Made by a program: the position numbers and the translations under genes. Positions 1-11,925 of a stretch of 64,000 nucleotides of DNA are shown one piece after another (position 1 is the stretch's first letter; each line of letters begins with the position of its first letter). The notes under the pieces were generated by a model that was given only the letters and a program-made list of their open reading frames with translations, did no database searches and was not told the DNA's origin. This stretch comes from Lycocorax pyrrhopterus obiensis. Its lineage: Eukaryota > Chordata > Aves > Passeriformes > Paradisaeidae. The stretch is from NCBI GenBank assembly GCA_014706295.1, contig JACSVZ010000002.1:59109617-59173616 (forward strand). The letters run 5' to 3'.

Positions 1-1349
1 GCCTTCTGGACTGCTCCAGCAGCGAGCAATGGGTTGGTGACTCTCAGCTCTCCCCCTGCTAGGTCCCCCCTAGTCCAAGGACTGGAGGGCAGGGACTGTT
101 AAGAGATACTGGAGTGCTGATGGCTTTTAGGACTGCCCAGACCCCCCTGACACCAGTTAAACCACCAGCCATAAAGCAACACTGGGAGGAAGATACAGCC
201 TTTCTCACCAGAGAGCTTGTCCACACGGAATCCCTCCACGAGCACTCTGCGGCAGCCGCAGTGCCAGGGATGCAGCACCCAGCAAAGCCGCTTGAACCAA
301 GGCAGAGCCTGCCCCGCTTTGCTTGCTGGCTGTGCTCACATTCAGAGCTTGAATGCTGCCACAGAGTTGCGTGACTGGCAAAGACCATCAGCCAGAACGA
401 GTCTCTGCTGAAATTTGTGCTGTCAACTCATTTGCAGCATCACAGTGACCCGGAAAGCCGATGTTATTTCACATTATTTCAAGTGGGGATTTAAGAAAAC
501 ACAAAATGTACCCCACAACCCCTGACATTTTAGTATTTAATTGCAAGGAGTCATCCTCTGGTAGCCGGGGAGGCTGCATTCAGGTTACTGAAAAAAAAGT
601 ATTTTGACTTCCCATTTTACAAGCATTAGTCTTTTTCTCCTGTTATATGAAGAAAGTCACTTGGAGACATCCTGCTTGTTTTCATGGAGAACTACAGCAG
701 GCAGGCCACTGTAGCATTCAGCTGTGTGGTAGCTGTGTAAATGTCCAGGAAACTGAACATTTTCCCACAAAATCCACTGTTTTTGTCTGTGGGTGCTGAC
801 TTTGCATTCTGAAGTGGAAAAGCAGTATTAATCTGAAAAGGCTCTTGTATTTTCTCAGTCTTCCTTTTATTGTCATTAGGAAGCTTTAAAATTAGAATGC
901 TTTTTGTAAAGCAGCTGAGATTCTACTGAAATGTTCTGTTTTACTGCTAAGGGGAAAAATGAAGTATTTCTGCACCACAATGTACTTCCTTTTAACTATG
1001 ACATATGAACTAATGAGTCCTCTTTTGCAAACATATTGTTAAAACGATTCAATCTCCAGTTGCTAACAATTGAGAATAAACCATGGTCCTGGCCTCAGAA
1101 ATTCAATACCAGAGCAACAACTCTTATGGTAATTTCAGAGGCCGGTCAAAGACACCTGAGAAAATGTCAGATGTTAGCGTCCATGAATCGTCTGGGCCAG
1201 TGTTTCTCTTCTGTCCTTCAGCTATCTGCCTGAATCTACAAATTTGCACCTGCTTTCAATGTTTTTCATTATTTTCATGCAGAATAAAGGAAAGATAACA
1301 GAGAAAAGTGCCTTATGTTTGATGGAAGAAAATGAACAGGAAAGAGAAA
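1..1349. other. Sequence downstream of CTDP1, no gene recognised
   Basis: The first 400 bases are clearly more GC-rich than the rest and contain overlapping open frames of 64 to 109 codons on both strands. None resembles a family I know. In human the next gene downstream is KCNG2, and I see none of its channel motifs here. The remaining bases are AT-rich single-copy-looking sequence. Confidence 0.6.
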
Positions 1350-1369
1350 CAAAGCATACAAAATGAACC

Positions 1370-1375
1370 TTTATT
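1370..1375 (-). promoter_or_regulatory. Candidate distal poly(A) signal of CTDP1
   Basis: The minus strand reads AATAAA (TTTATT on plus), about 875 bases after the stop codon. The next 50 minus-strand bases are rich in T with several GT steps, as expected of a downstream element. Other hexamers lie closer to the stop. Confidence 0.45.
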
Positions 1376-1758
1376 AAATGAAAGAAAATCTGTTTTGTGG
1401 GTCAAATATGAAATAGAATATACAAAAACTTTACATCAGATCTCTTGTCAAAGAAATTAAGTTCTATCTAGCCTGAAGTAGCACTTGTTCTTTCCAAGAC
1501 AACACAAATGGGTGAATATGCATCTTGTGGCAGTACAGGATCACATAGTCTGCTGTGCTAAATTTCTGGTTACAGAGAAGAGAAGTTAAAAATCTAAACG
1601 ATGTCTCTAAAGAACCCAACTATTCAACAAAGTAATCTAAAACCATGAATGCTGATCACTATGTATTCTCTTACAAGCAAATGACAGGTGGGTCAAGTGC
1701 AGAGTTCACAAAGCTTGCATATCATGTTCTGTTTCTATACAAATATAAATAGTTCTTT

Positions 1759-1764
1759 TTTATT
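1759..1764 (-). promoter_or_regulatory. Candidate middle poly(A) signal of CTDP1
   Basis: The minus strand reads AATAAA, about 485 bases after the stop codon. It sits in a run of A and T, so it could be a chance occurrence. Confidence 0.3.
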
Positions 1765-1869
1765 TCAAAAATCCTTTTATATTTGATAGCTTTCTTTGTG
1801 GAAAAGGATGACCAGTTCGTCAGGTTCCTGCTGTACTACCCAGACAATTCCATCTCCTTTATCTCCTCC

Positions 1870-1875
1870 TTTATT
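1870..1875 (-). promoter_or_regulatory. Candidate proximal poly(A) signal of CTDP1
   Basis: The minus strand reads AATAAA, about 375 bases after the stop codon, within a purine-rich stretch (AAGGAGGAGATAAAGGAG nearby). Use of this site would give the shortest 3' UTR. Confidence 0.3.
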
Positions 1876-2247
1876 TGAAGATTGTAACCCATAAACCACG
1901 GCCTGCAATATTTTTAGAAACTTGATGTGTGTTTAATCACAAATCTTTGTACGACTGTCCCGTACATGAAGGTTCTGCAGAGCTTCTAACATGTCTTTGG
2001 CATAGCACACCACGTCCCATTTAATACTTTTTTTTTTGCTTAAAAAAGTATATTTTCCTTTAGTAAAACAACTTAAAAACATCTATTTCTGATTTTGTAA
2101 AATAACGTATCACCTCTTGAGCTGCTTTGCAAAATATACACACACATTTTGGAAAAACATTGAGTACTGACATAAGGGACTCATCTGAAGTCCAATCTGT
2201 TTATGAGAAGTAAAATATAATTACAAATTCTGTCTTCTGCATTAATC

Positions 2248-2389
2248 TCACATGAAGTCATTCAGTTCAGCTTCAAGTGCTGCTGCCATTTCATCCGCTT
2301 CAGAACTGCTTCCCTCCTCATCTTCATTGCTGGATTCTTTACTGGATTCACTGGCAGCATCATCTTCATCCAGTTTCCGTTTGTGACCC
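2248..2389 (-). CDS. CTDP1: CTDP1 terminal coding exon: RAP74-binding acidic tail
   Basis: This is the last coding exon of the RNA polymerase II CTD phosphatase FCP1, which removes phosphates from the polymerase tail so that it can be recycled; it acts in the nucleus. The exon begins at 2389 after a strong acceptor (pyrimidine tract ending TCCTTCCAG). Its first G completes an AGG arginine codon split with the previous exon (phase 2). It encodes GHKRKLDEDDAASESS, then a serine/glutamate-rich stretch, then EADEMAAALEAELNDFM and a TGA stop at 2250-2248. I recognise this as the FCP1 C-terminus from the known human protein, where the final amphipathic helix binds the winged-helix domain of RAP74 (TFIIF). 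The acidic serines resemble casein kinase 2 sites, which is inference. Unlike human, the penultimate residue is Phe rather than Leu, and an Ala replaces Lys in the helix. Confidence 0.95.
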
Positions 2390-5300
2390 CTGGAAGGACA
2401 GACAGAGACAAGGTCCATGAAGGGAGGTGTCTCGGTGCTTACTGAGAGACTTATATTCAACATGAGAAAAAATGAGGCTAAAGGACTCTTCTTTTTTTAG
2501 GCCTAGACAAAAAGTACAGCACTTGCTTTTAAATGAACTAACAGTAGCCAGTTCACAGAGTCCATTTTTTAATTGCTGTTATGCACTGTCAGCAGCAGGT
2601 GTAAAGTAGTGTTAATTTGTTTCTTCATTCTTCTGAATAAAGTATGAGACTGTTTGAAAATAATGAGATTTACTTTCCTCTTGCATCCCAAAAGAAAGAA
2701 GAAAGCCGTTGTGTGAAAGAGATATTACCAAAACACAAATGTTGTTATATTATTTTGAAATATTCAAGTTTCTACTTGTTAAATAAAAATAAAACCTTAA
2801 CTGATTAACCAAATCTCACTGCACCAGCATCTACAGTTTCATGCTTCCAAACTTTGGGGTCCCATCCTTCCCTTTTGTGTCTCTTTGGATTAGTACTGCC
2901 AGGCTGAACAACACATTTCTTTGCACCTCTGGAGAATGAACCAGTTTAAACAGGAAGCTGATATGCACCATACCCTGCTGAAAGAATCATGTTCCTGGCT
3001 CTGAAAGATCTCCAAGGAAAATCTAACGCTTCAACTGGGATGTAGCCATAAGCAAAAGAATTTGGATTTGTGGAATCTTAAAATCTCTTTTCCTTGCCAA
3101 AGGGAATTTTTTATCAGACGTGTACTTCTGAGACAAAAATAAAGTTGAGATTTTTGCATTGCACAGAATTCATAATGAGCTGTAGAAACACCTTCAAAAT
3201 CCTTCCGGATAATTTCATCAAATTTCAAGCAGAAAAATACATGCAGAGGGGCAGGCATCTCTCAAATAACTTTCCTTTTCCTTGTTGGGTGGGGTTTCAT
3301 TAAGAAGAGAATGCACCCACTTGCAGTCATGAAAAACTAATAAAATGATCCATTTATTTCAGCAAAAAGCAGTAATTTAACAATAATCCTGTTACTTGAG
3401 AGCACAGAGAAATAGCATATAGCAAGGAAGACCTTTGATAAATACTGACATGAGTTATACATATCCAGAAGAAATAAAGGCAAAGATTAACAGTCAAATT
3501 TGGGAGCTTGTAAGCAATGCTGAAATACAAAGCAGTTTTTATTTATACAGACACCTTTATTGCTGTTTTCCAAGAAACAGGAATTCTCATTAGCCCAGAC
3601 TGCCTGGTTTGCGGGCTGGCTGACTGACACCTGACCTGCCCCTTCTCAGCTTTTCAGGGAGATAGACAAGGTGTGGTGGGAAGTCAGAAGGGGAGTCCAA
3701 ATCAAAGTGGAGAGTGAGCAGTACTATGTTCCGTCTTCCCCTTCTGCTGCTGCTGTGGGACAAAAAGAGACACCGCTGCTGCTTTACAGGGCACTTCCTC
3801 CCACTGATGTCAGGTGGGTTTTGCTGTTCAGCATAGGGTGGTAGAAGTAATATTCCTGGGAGGCAAGGCTGTAACCCTGGGATACACTCTGGCCTCTAAA
3901 TCCCTAACAAGGAAAAATGGGATGAAGTAAAAGCGTTTCCTGAATACTTTGCTACTGAAACTCAAATGTGGTGTGCTGAGGGAGTTTTAGGGCATTAAAT
4001 GCAGCCTAATTCACAATAAAAAGCAGTTTCTCAGGCATAACACTGATTATTTCCAAACAGCTTTTATTAGCATGCAGTTTGGACAAGGAAGCTCCCATGC
4101 TTATAATGCCCAGTTGGAAGAAATCTTAGCACATTTTCACTAAAAGCTATACAAATGTATGGAGCCTTAGTAACACTTGCTGACTTTGTGATGATTTCAG
4201 CCTTCAGAGCTACAGCGCTATTTTAGGCATTAATGACACTATTAGCAAAGAAAAGCTAATTGGAAATTAAAGAAACCTGAAAGAGTCTTACTCAGCAAAA
4301 GAAGAAATGAATAGTGCATCTTGAACAAGCAGTGGGTAAGAAGTACACAGGCAGTGCTAACTGAGAAATAAAGATGAATAAAGTCATGGAGAGAATCTAT
4401 ACCACAATGCTCACAGCTGAAAACATTTGTATTGATCTGTTTGTAAGGCTGCATCTATGGAAACTGATGGTATTTGCCCACTGAAAAATGAAATTAACAA
4501 TCTGACAGTTGTCATTTACACATATGAAACATGTACACATGACTGCAGAAGACGTATTAAAGAATGTGTCAGGACAAGCAGGCTTTTAGAGCCAGCCCAA
4601 TACTGTAAGTTTACTGGGACATAAATCAATAGCACAGATCTCATAATAAAGAAAAAAAAAGGGTTTATGAAGAAAGAAGTAACAGGTCACTGAAATAATA
4701 TCTCACTGCCAATTCATTATTTCTTGAAAGTGCAGAACAATTAATTTACTAAATTACTACAACAAAGACTAGCAAAATTATTAATTTATGCAAGAAAGTC
4801 ACATTTTAAATTTAAATGTACTTCATAGCAACTAGATTTCAGTGAGGACAATCAACAAAATACAGGGATCTGAAATACTCAGTGTGACTAGTTAATTAAA
4901 GAATGGATTTCCAGTCTACAAAAAGACTTTACAGAAACTTTAAGGGATGCCTCTCCCATATTTCATCCCTCATTCAGTTGTATTAAGCAGTATCTTTGGA
5001 AAAATGCAAAAGACTGACCATCATCTATTTTGTCAGTTCTTGTTATTTCAGCAAGGCTAAAATGACAGCTCTGTTCCACCTCCATATGAAAACTTAGTCA
5101 CTCATGGGGAGGAAAAAGCCATGGGAAAAAAAAAAGAAAACACAGCTAAGTATTAGTCCTCTAATAGAAAAAAACCAAAAAAAACCTCTCCTGAATGTTA
5201 GCATTGTTTTTATTATGATATAAAAGCCTTTCAGTATTTGTGTACTGTAAACTGCAGCTTCACAGGTATTCAAAAAATGTTTAAATAACTATTATGATAT

Positions 5301-7329
5301 CACATAAAAAGCTAATCCTGATAGAAGTATGGAGGAAGGACATCAGGAATACAGAGCTGCATTTTTTCTTCACAAATTCGAAAAAGAGAGATAACATCCT
5401 GTTAATAACTTCTGCCTTCAGAGAAAAAGCAGTATATGCCCATGGCAGCATATCTATTATCATAACAATTTTAAATGTGTATTTTCCTCACTGTTTTGTG
5501 CCCATTCCTTGTCATTTCCAGTTTTAGAGCCATAGTGCATAGCACTTTTAAATGGAAAAGTTAAGCACATACAGGATTCCTTCTTACTATTTAGAGAAAA
5601 TGATTCAGCAGATGTTGCAGGCTTCCATTAGCTTGATTTGCATTTTTATAACTAATTTTGCTCGACTGCTATTAAAAGCCAAACATGTCAATAATAACTG
5701 AGTATCTTTAACCTCACATACAAACAACTGCCTAAACACCGAATGCAGAACTTTAAATATCTGACAAGTCCGTGAAAAAAACTTCTACAATTCACATTTC
5801 CTTTGCATTAAGTATTTTTCCTTTGTAATACCCAGTACTAGGAGGCCCACCAGTTCACATGCTGGAAAAATCTTTTCAAAAGAGAGATACATTAAAAAAA
5901 TTCTCACATATTTAAATGAATTGTCAAGAGATTTAAATTAATTACAACTGTAATTCACAATGATATTAAACATGAAAAAAACATTTGTAGTTATATACGT
6001 ATAAAAGTAGTTTTAGGAAAATTTTATCTACAGAATGCTAATGAGAAATAGTGATATTCCAAAAGAAGAGACAGGTTTACAAAGTTGCAATAGCACAAGC
6101 TGTATGCCTCTAAAAATAGCGCAGAAAAACTTACTGAAAATTTATTTAGATCTTGATCAGTTAAAACAACCACTAAAATCCGATTACAATGTACAGGCCG
6201 AATGAAAACTGCATTCTTATAAAATCAATTTAAATTTAGTTCACTGAGAGAGCCACAGGGAACAAAGTGAAAAAAGTCCAGTATTTCTTGCTTCTGTTAA
6301 GGCCTTAATTTATAATTGGCTGAAAATAATGCTGGAAAAACACTCTTCTTCTCTTAACTGAAAAGCAGATTTTCTCTGGTTTGTTTTGCATCCCAATGGC
6401 ACCCCTTTAAGAAATACAGGACTACATTAAAATAGAAACATCTAATTAGCAAAGGAACTCAAAGGGCAACATAACCCTTGCTTTAAACAAAGCAAACTTA
6501 AATCTTTTCCAAACCTTGTTTTAAACTTGTAAATGAAAACTACAGAAAGTATTTAAATAAATGTTCGCATATCCTTTAAACTCCAAACACCCACAATCCC
6601 CATCCCTACTCTGATAATAAGTAAACCTCTAATTTATTGCAAGTTGACCTGGCTTTTTTTGAACAGCTCCTAAAATCAGTACAACAACGAAGTAGAGTCT
6701 GCAGACTAAATGTGTTTAGTCTTTTACAAGCAATCAGCTTACAGCATTGACATTATAAATTAGAACTTCAATTTGCTACCAAATAGAGCCAAGTTTCTCT
6801 CTAATGAGAACACTCACACAGCAGCCGTAAGTAGTTTGGAAGGCAAGGGTTTGAAAAGGGCATTTTGAAACTGTGTGCTGCCTTCCAACAGCATCACAGC
6901 CCTGCAACACAACCTACACTGCCTCGGGCAAGCCTCTGAAGCTCCATGTGGAAGAAGGTCTGTCCTGGTTTCCACACACACCTAGACCACAGCTTTCTGT
7001 AAACTCCTTCCACAATGGAAAGAAGGTGATGTGGCATTTGGTAATGCAACTGGAATTTGACTATGGGAACAACTTATTCAGATAAACTAGTTCTCTGGCA
7101 ATGTTCTTCAGTTATGAAGAATTAGGTCTGGTTATCCAGTAAAACTCTTCTTCAACCCATTCTGAAGATGCCAGCCCAGTACTTGGCTAACAAGCTTCAA
7201 TGCCTTGAGCTCTGAGAACACACAGACTGAAAATCAACGTTGTGAACATTAATATGTTACATGAGACAGACAAGATGGTTAAATTTTCAGAGAGATGTTC
7301 TAAGTTTTGCAGTTATGTTTTCTTAGCAT

Positions 7330-7385
7330 GAGATCCATGGCAATATCTTTAAGGTCCCTTCCAAGCCCAACCATTCTGATCTATG
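7330..7385 (+). mobile_element. CR1 LINE 3' tail remnant
   Basis: The stretch ATCTTTAAGGTCCCTTCCAA followed by CCCAACCATTCTGATCTATG is the typical 3' end of bird CR1 elements, in plus orientation. Only about 55 bases can be matched and the terminal octamers are degraded, so this is a short old fragment. Confidence 0.7.
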
Positions 7386-10300
7386 CCCTTTTATGTACAC
7401 TTGATACAAGAGTAAGCAATTGTCCATAGCCTGCCTGTAACTCAGGTGTCTACCCTCTGGCAATTTCCCTCGCACATCTGTGCAGGAACGCTGGATTTTC
7501 TGTCCCGGTGCTCCTCCCTGGCACTAGTGCAGCACGCTGCCAGACACACAGCCGTGGGAGAAACAACAGCACTACCCCAGCACTCCTGGCAAGCTGCAGT
7601 GTGTGTTTTCACTTTACGCTCGTGCTGTGACAAACAGGACACTATTTAGTGCCACAGGAACAAATGCCAGACACCTCATACATTTCCTCAAGAACTCATC
7701 CAATGCTGTCTGCAGGATTAGAAGATGATCCAGAAATCTAATATGCAAAAAAATGCACCGAGAATGTTCCTTGCACAGTGCAGGGGTGCAGACAGAGCCC
7801 CTGCAGTTGGACGAACAGGGTGCTTTCAATGCTCCTCATGAAAACCTCTTCCATGCATCTACCAATTCCAACTGACAGCTCCAAAGCGTATTTTAACTAA
7901 CACAACAGTAAAGTGAGAGCTAATTAAATTCTGTACAGCCTCAGTGCCTTTCTGCTTTAAAATTTAGCACACCTGTGCATGATTCCAATGGTGAGAAACT
8001 ATTCTGGAAACTGAAAACCATCTTAGAACAACTTTATAGGTAGTTCTCTGAACTAAACACTCAATGTATATCTAAACTGAGAGTACTTTAAGTCAGGAAG
8101 TCATGGAAAATTGAAAATAAATCCAGAAATTACTAGTGTGTTAATAAGGATATTTTGTAAATTTTGCTAAAATTGTCCCATTGACAAGTGGGTGTTTTCT
8201 TAATATTCAGATCAAGGGGAAACCTTAATAACAAGAAAATCACCCCAACAGTAGTTTCTTAACAATACTAATGTCTTCTTCAAGAAAATGATGTTTTCTT
8301 AATAATTAAACATTGAGATAGTCCAAAACCAAACAGTGTAGCAATAAAACTTTAAAACGAAACACTGTGTGATTTTCTCTGCACTGAACTAATTTAGATA
8401 CAGATTATAAATAAATTGGATAATGGAAAATTGAAAAGTTGAACCTACAATTTTGCTTCTGTAATTAAATCACAGAAATATAAACTGTGTCCCTAAAATA
8501 TTAGCTGTTATTAACTTCAAGTTGTTTAAAAATAACCCAGGTAGTTATAAGAAGACATCTATAACATGCAATATGACTATTTCTTTGGAAGGCAAAGGTG
8601 ACAGTGGCAGTTTTATATCACATAAGAAATAATTTTGTCATTGACGTGTAGAAGACAACAGAAAATTAAACATACTTTTCACTATGTGGAATACTAGACT
8701 GTCACCTGACACTTTCATAAAGGAGAATGCACAGATGCACTCTGGCATATCACTTCTTAATCCTATTTGAAAGCTAAACCAGGCCTTTGTTGTTTGCATG
8801 AATTCTCTTTCCAGCTTCTTCTAGTTTACAAATACTACCCACTCTGACAACAGATGTCAGATGGTGGATCTGTAGCTCTGTAGAGATTCTGGGTAGCTCT
8901 GGGAGGCTGTAATAGGAGATATCAAGGCGCAGCAGTGAGTAAAGAAAGTTTCAAGGCTTCCTTCCCAGTGTGTGGATGGGCGTTGTACTGCAACTCTGCC
9001 GGTATTTGATTTGAAAAAAGTCTTTTGAAAATGGACTAATTCCTCAAACTAATTTCTGTTATAGGAAGGAGATAGTCTCAGATAGTGATGAAGAATAATG
9101 TCCTCACTAGAGATCTAAATATGAGTCATTGTTTTAAAAAATGGTAGCATGCAATAAAAAAATAAAATGACAAGTGGGCAAAAAAACTAAGATGTATGGG
9201 CAATTTAGAAAATTCAAAACCATACATCAAAATAAGAAGCTGGAAAAGAAACATCATCTGATTTATCTGAAAAAAGTCAAATTGACTTAATTTTTCTCAC
9301 AGGAGCACAATATGTATGTGGAGATACCCCTGTTCCAATATATTGGAGAACCAACTCCAGTTTGAAGATAGCCAGCACTGCAAAGTAATGCTTGGAATCC
9401 TGACTGGATTTGCCAGCATCGCTCACAGGCACTGAGAACACTCTTCAAGATGCATTATTTGGCTTCTTAAATTGTTAAGATGAAATTTAGCTGATAACAC
9501 GCTGACTGTGCTAACCAAAAAGGCTGGAAGTAGAATTTGGTATATGGTGGCTTTTAAAATTAGATATCCACAGATTATCTTAATTTCTGTGTTAATACAT
9601 ATGTTACAGGCTACACTAAGTTATACTGAAAGATAAGACAATTTTGTCAAAACCTTCAACTCTGATTTTTACTAACTCTTCTGTTACTTTGTCCTTGTTT
9701 TCAATAAATAGTTGAGATTAAATTGCAAATAACTAAACCAAACATCCTTCTAGGATGTTCATTCACTACTTTGCTCACAAGAATATTAACTAAGAACATC
9801 TCTGCTTCATTGTAAAATACTGAAAATAAGACAAAACACATTGCTGACTCCACATGGATACTGGTCATACTGTCATCTCCACTGAAGCACAAAAACCAGA
9901 CTTCAAATTTCTTTGACATGTTGTATTGTATGGGACAAAATGCACACCCCGCTTTCCATGCAGGGATATTCTTTCATTAAATGCACTAGCTCACTCCTGC
10001 CAAAACCAGTCAGTTCTTCATCCTCCTCACATTGCCATGTGATTTAACTGGATAATCCCCCAGTTTACTGGCTCTGCTGCCTGCCTCACAGTCTGGTAAG
10101 CCAGTTGTCCACCGTCTCTGCAGTCACCTTCCAATGAGTACTTCCTGCACAACAGTTGGGGACTCGGAGCTGTTGTCAGGCTGTGGGTTACACCATGGTA
10201 CATGGGACTGAGATTGCTCCACCCAGAAATGGGCTGCAAGATTTGTTCTCTGAATCATACAACATCTTCCTGCAATGTTACATTTCTCGACTACTTAATT

Positions 10301-11368
10301 CTTTATCCCAATGGCAAGACATGTTATCCTGGCACTCCTCACTCTTCCTTCCCCAAATTCCTAGCTCTGACAACTTAGATTTCTCTTTATTTATTTGTTG
10401 AAATTGTACACAATAAATATTTTTTTCATGCATTAAAACAGGTTTTGGAAGACTGTTTTGGAGACACAACAGCATTAAAATACAAAGCTAGAGAGAACCT
10501 AGAAAATAATTTATCAACATTAAAAAGTCAACACTTGGCTTCAGACAGCCTGTTTTGCTACAGAATGTTTTAGAAAAGCTAATAAGTTACAAAATGAAAT
10601 GACATCAAGGCAGGAAGTCACTTCTCAGTAAAGGAAATTTAAAAAAATTTGTTAGAAATTTGTTTTAGAAACTGCTAGGTTTCCATGAGAAACAGAGCAA
10701 AGTAGTGTCAAGGCTTGATTTACAAATACGAAAAATTTGAATTGAGCTTGTAATAATATCTGCCAGAACTATGTGATTTTTACATCAGTTTTGTAAGGTT
10801 TGCATAAATTATATATACAGCATACCAATACATGCAATACATTTGAAATAGAATGCCACCCGTCTTTTTTTTACTGCACAATTCCAACAAACTCTCTAAA
10901 AAGTGGGTCTGCATTCATTAAATTTGGATCTCTACAATACTGGGTCAGCAAGCATCACAAATCCAATCTGGATCAAAAGGCATGTGCCAACCCCCAGCCT
11001 ATGTGCCAAATGGAATCACACCGCTGAGAATTCCCCGTACCTGTTGTTTTCACACCAGCTACGCTGTGACAAACGACCCAGTGCAGCAGATCGCAGCTCT
11101 CCTGGCTCACAGTCTTGATCCCATCTACAGCCTGCTCTACAATTTTTTCTGTCGATATTTCTGGAATAAATTTGAACTACCAAAGGCAGTTTATACTTGA
11201 TCTGTACTTTCTGGTGCAAAGTTGCAATTTTTTATGATGGTCCTGTCCAAAGCTCAGATTCATGGTATTATTCAGCTGCAGCCTTCTCCATATCACTAAT
11301 GAAGGCGGCCTCTGAAGGAGAAGCAGCTCATTATCTTTTATCAGCCCAGAGTAAAAGGCAGCTACTGA

Positions 11369-11373
11369 GCCTG
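11369..11373. repeat. Left target-site duplication of the ERVL-like LTR
   Basis: GCCTG directly precedes the LTR's TG and is repeated exactly at 11921-11925. A 5-base duplication is the usual footprint of ERVL integration. Confidence 0.85.
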
Positions 11374-11920
11374 TGTCCTGGAGAGTTAATTTTATTTCCA
11401 CTAGCCAGTACAGCGTGATGTTTTGAATTCGGTATGAGACTGATGTTGATAACACACTGATGGCTCAGTTGGTGCCCAGCAGTGCTTACCCTGAGCCAGG
11501 GCCTTTTCAGGTTCCTGTGCTCTGCCAGTGAGGAGCTGCAGGAGGACCTGGGAGGGAAAATGGCCACGACAGCTGACCCAAACTGGCCAAAGGGATATTC
11601 CAGGCTACAGAACATCATAACCAGTGCATGAACTGGGGGTCATTGGACAGGAGAGACTGATTGCTGCTGAGGGACAAGCAGCAAGGTGGTGAGCAGTTGT
11701 ATTGTGCATCACTTGTTTCCCTTAGAGAAATTTAATCTATCTCCTTCTCATTACAATTATTATGATGCTATTATAATATTTTATTTTGTTTCAATTATTA
11801 AACTGTTCTTATCTCAAGCCACAGGTTTGCTTTTTTCCTGGTTCTCCCCCACACAGGGCAGGGGGAAGGGAGTGAGTGGCTGTGTGGTTCTTAGTTAGTG
11901 TCTGGAGTTAAACCATGACA
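11374..11920 (+). mobile_element. Solo LTR of a bird ERVL-like endogenous retrovirus
   Basis: The element starts TGTCCTGGAGAGTTAATTTT and ends GGAGTTAAACCATGACA. It is flanked on both sides by the identical 5-base target duplication GCCTG (11369-11373 and 11921-11925). Internal blocks such as GATAACACACTGATG, ACAGCTGACCCAAACTGGCC and TATTGTGCATCACTTG match, as I remember it, a LTR family common in bird genomes. An ATTAAA at 11797-11802 sits where the family's poly(A) signal is expected. The TATA region appears decayed. There is no internal viral sequence or second LTR, so it is a solo LTR left by recombination. It lies antisense to CTDP1. The family name is from memory, but the boundaries are seen directly. 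Confidence 0.88.
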
Positions 11921-11925
11921 GCCTG
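11921..11925. repeat. Right target-site duplication of the ERVL-like LTR
   Basis: GCCTG directly follows the LTR's terminal CA and is identical to 11369-11373. Confidence 0.85.

Larger units (their letters stand above)
1350..2247 (-). other. CTDP1: Probable CTDP1 3' untranslated region (3' limit uncertain)
   Basis: On the minus strand this follows the CTDP1 stop codon at 2250-2248. It is AT-rich and has no open frame. Minus-strand AATAAA hexamers occur at 1875-1870, 1764-1759 and 1375-1370, so a 3' UTR of roughly 0.4 to 0.9 kb is plausible. I drew the far limit just past the last hexamer, which is followed on the minus strand by a T-rich, GT-containing stretch. Which signal is used cannot be decided from sequence. 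Confidence 0.5.

Noticed and set aside
59..411. GC-rich region with several overlapping frames at the left edge, possible start of another gene
   Set aside because: The frames lie on both strands, the translations look random, and no splice-bounded exon of KCNG2 or another neighbour could be recognised.
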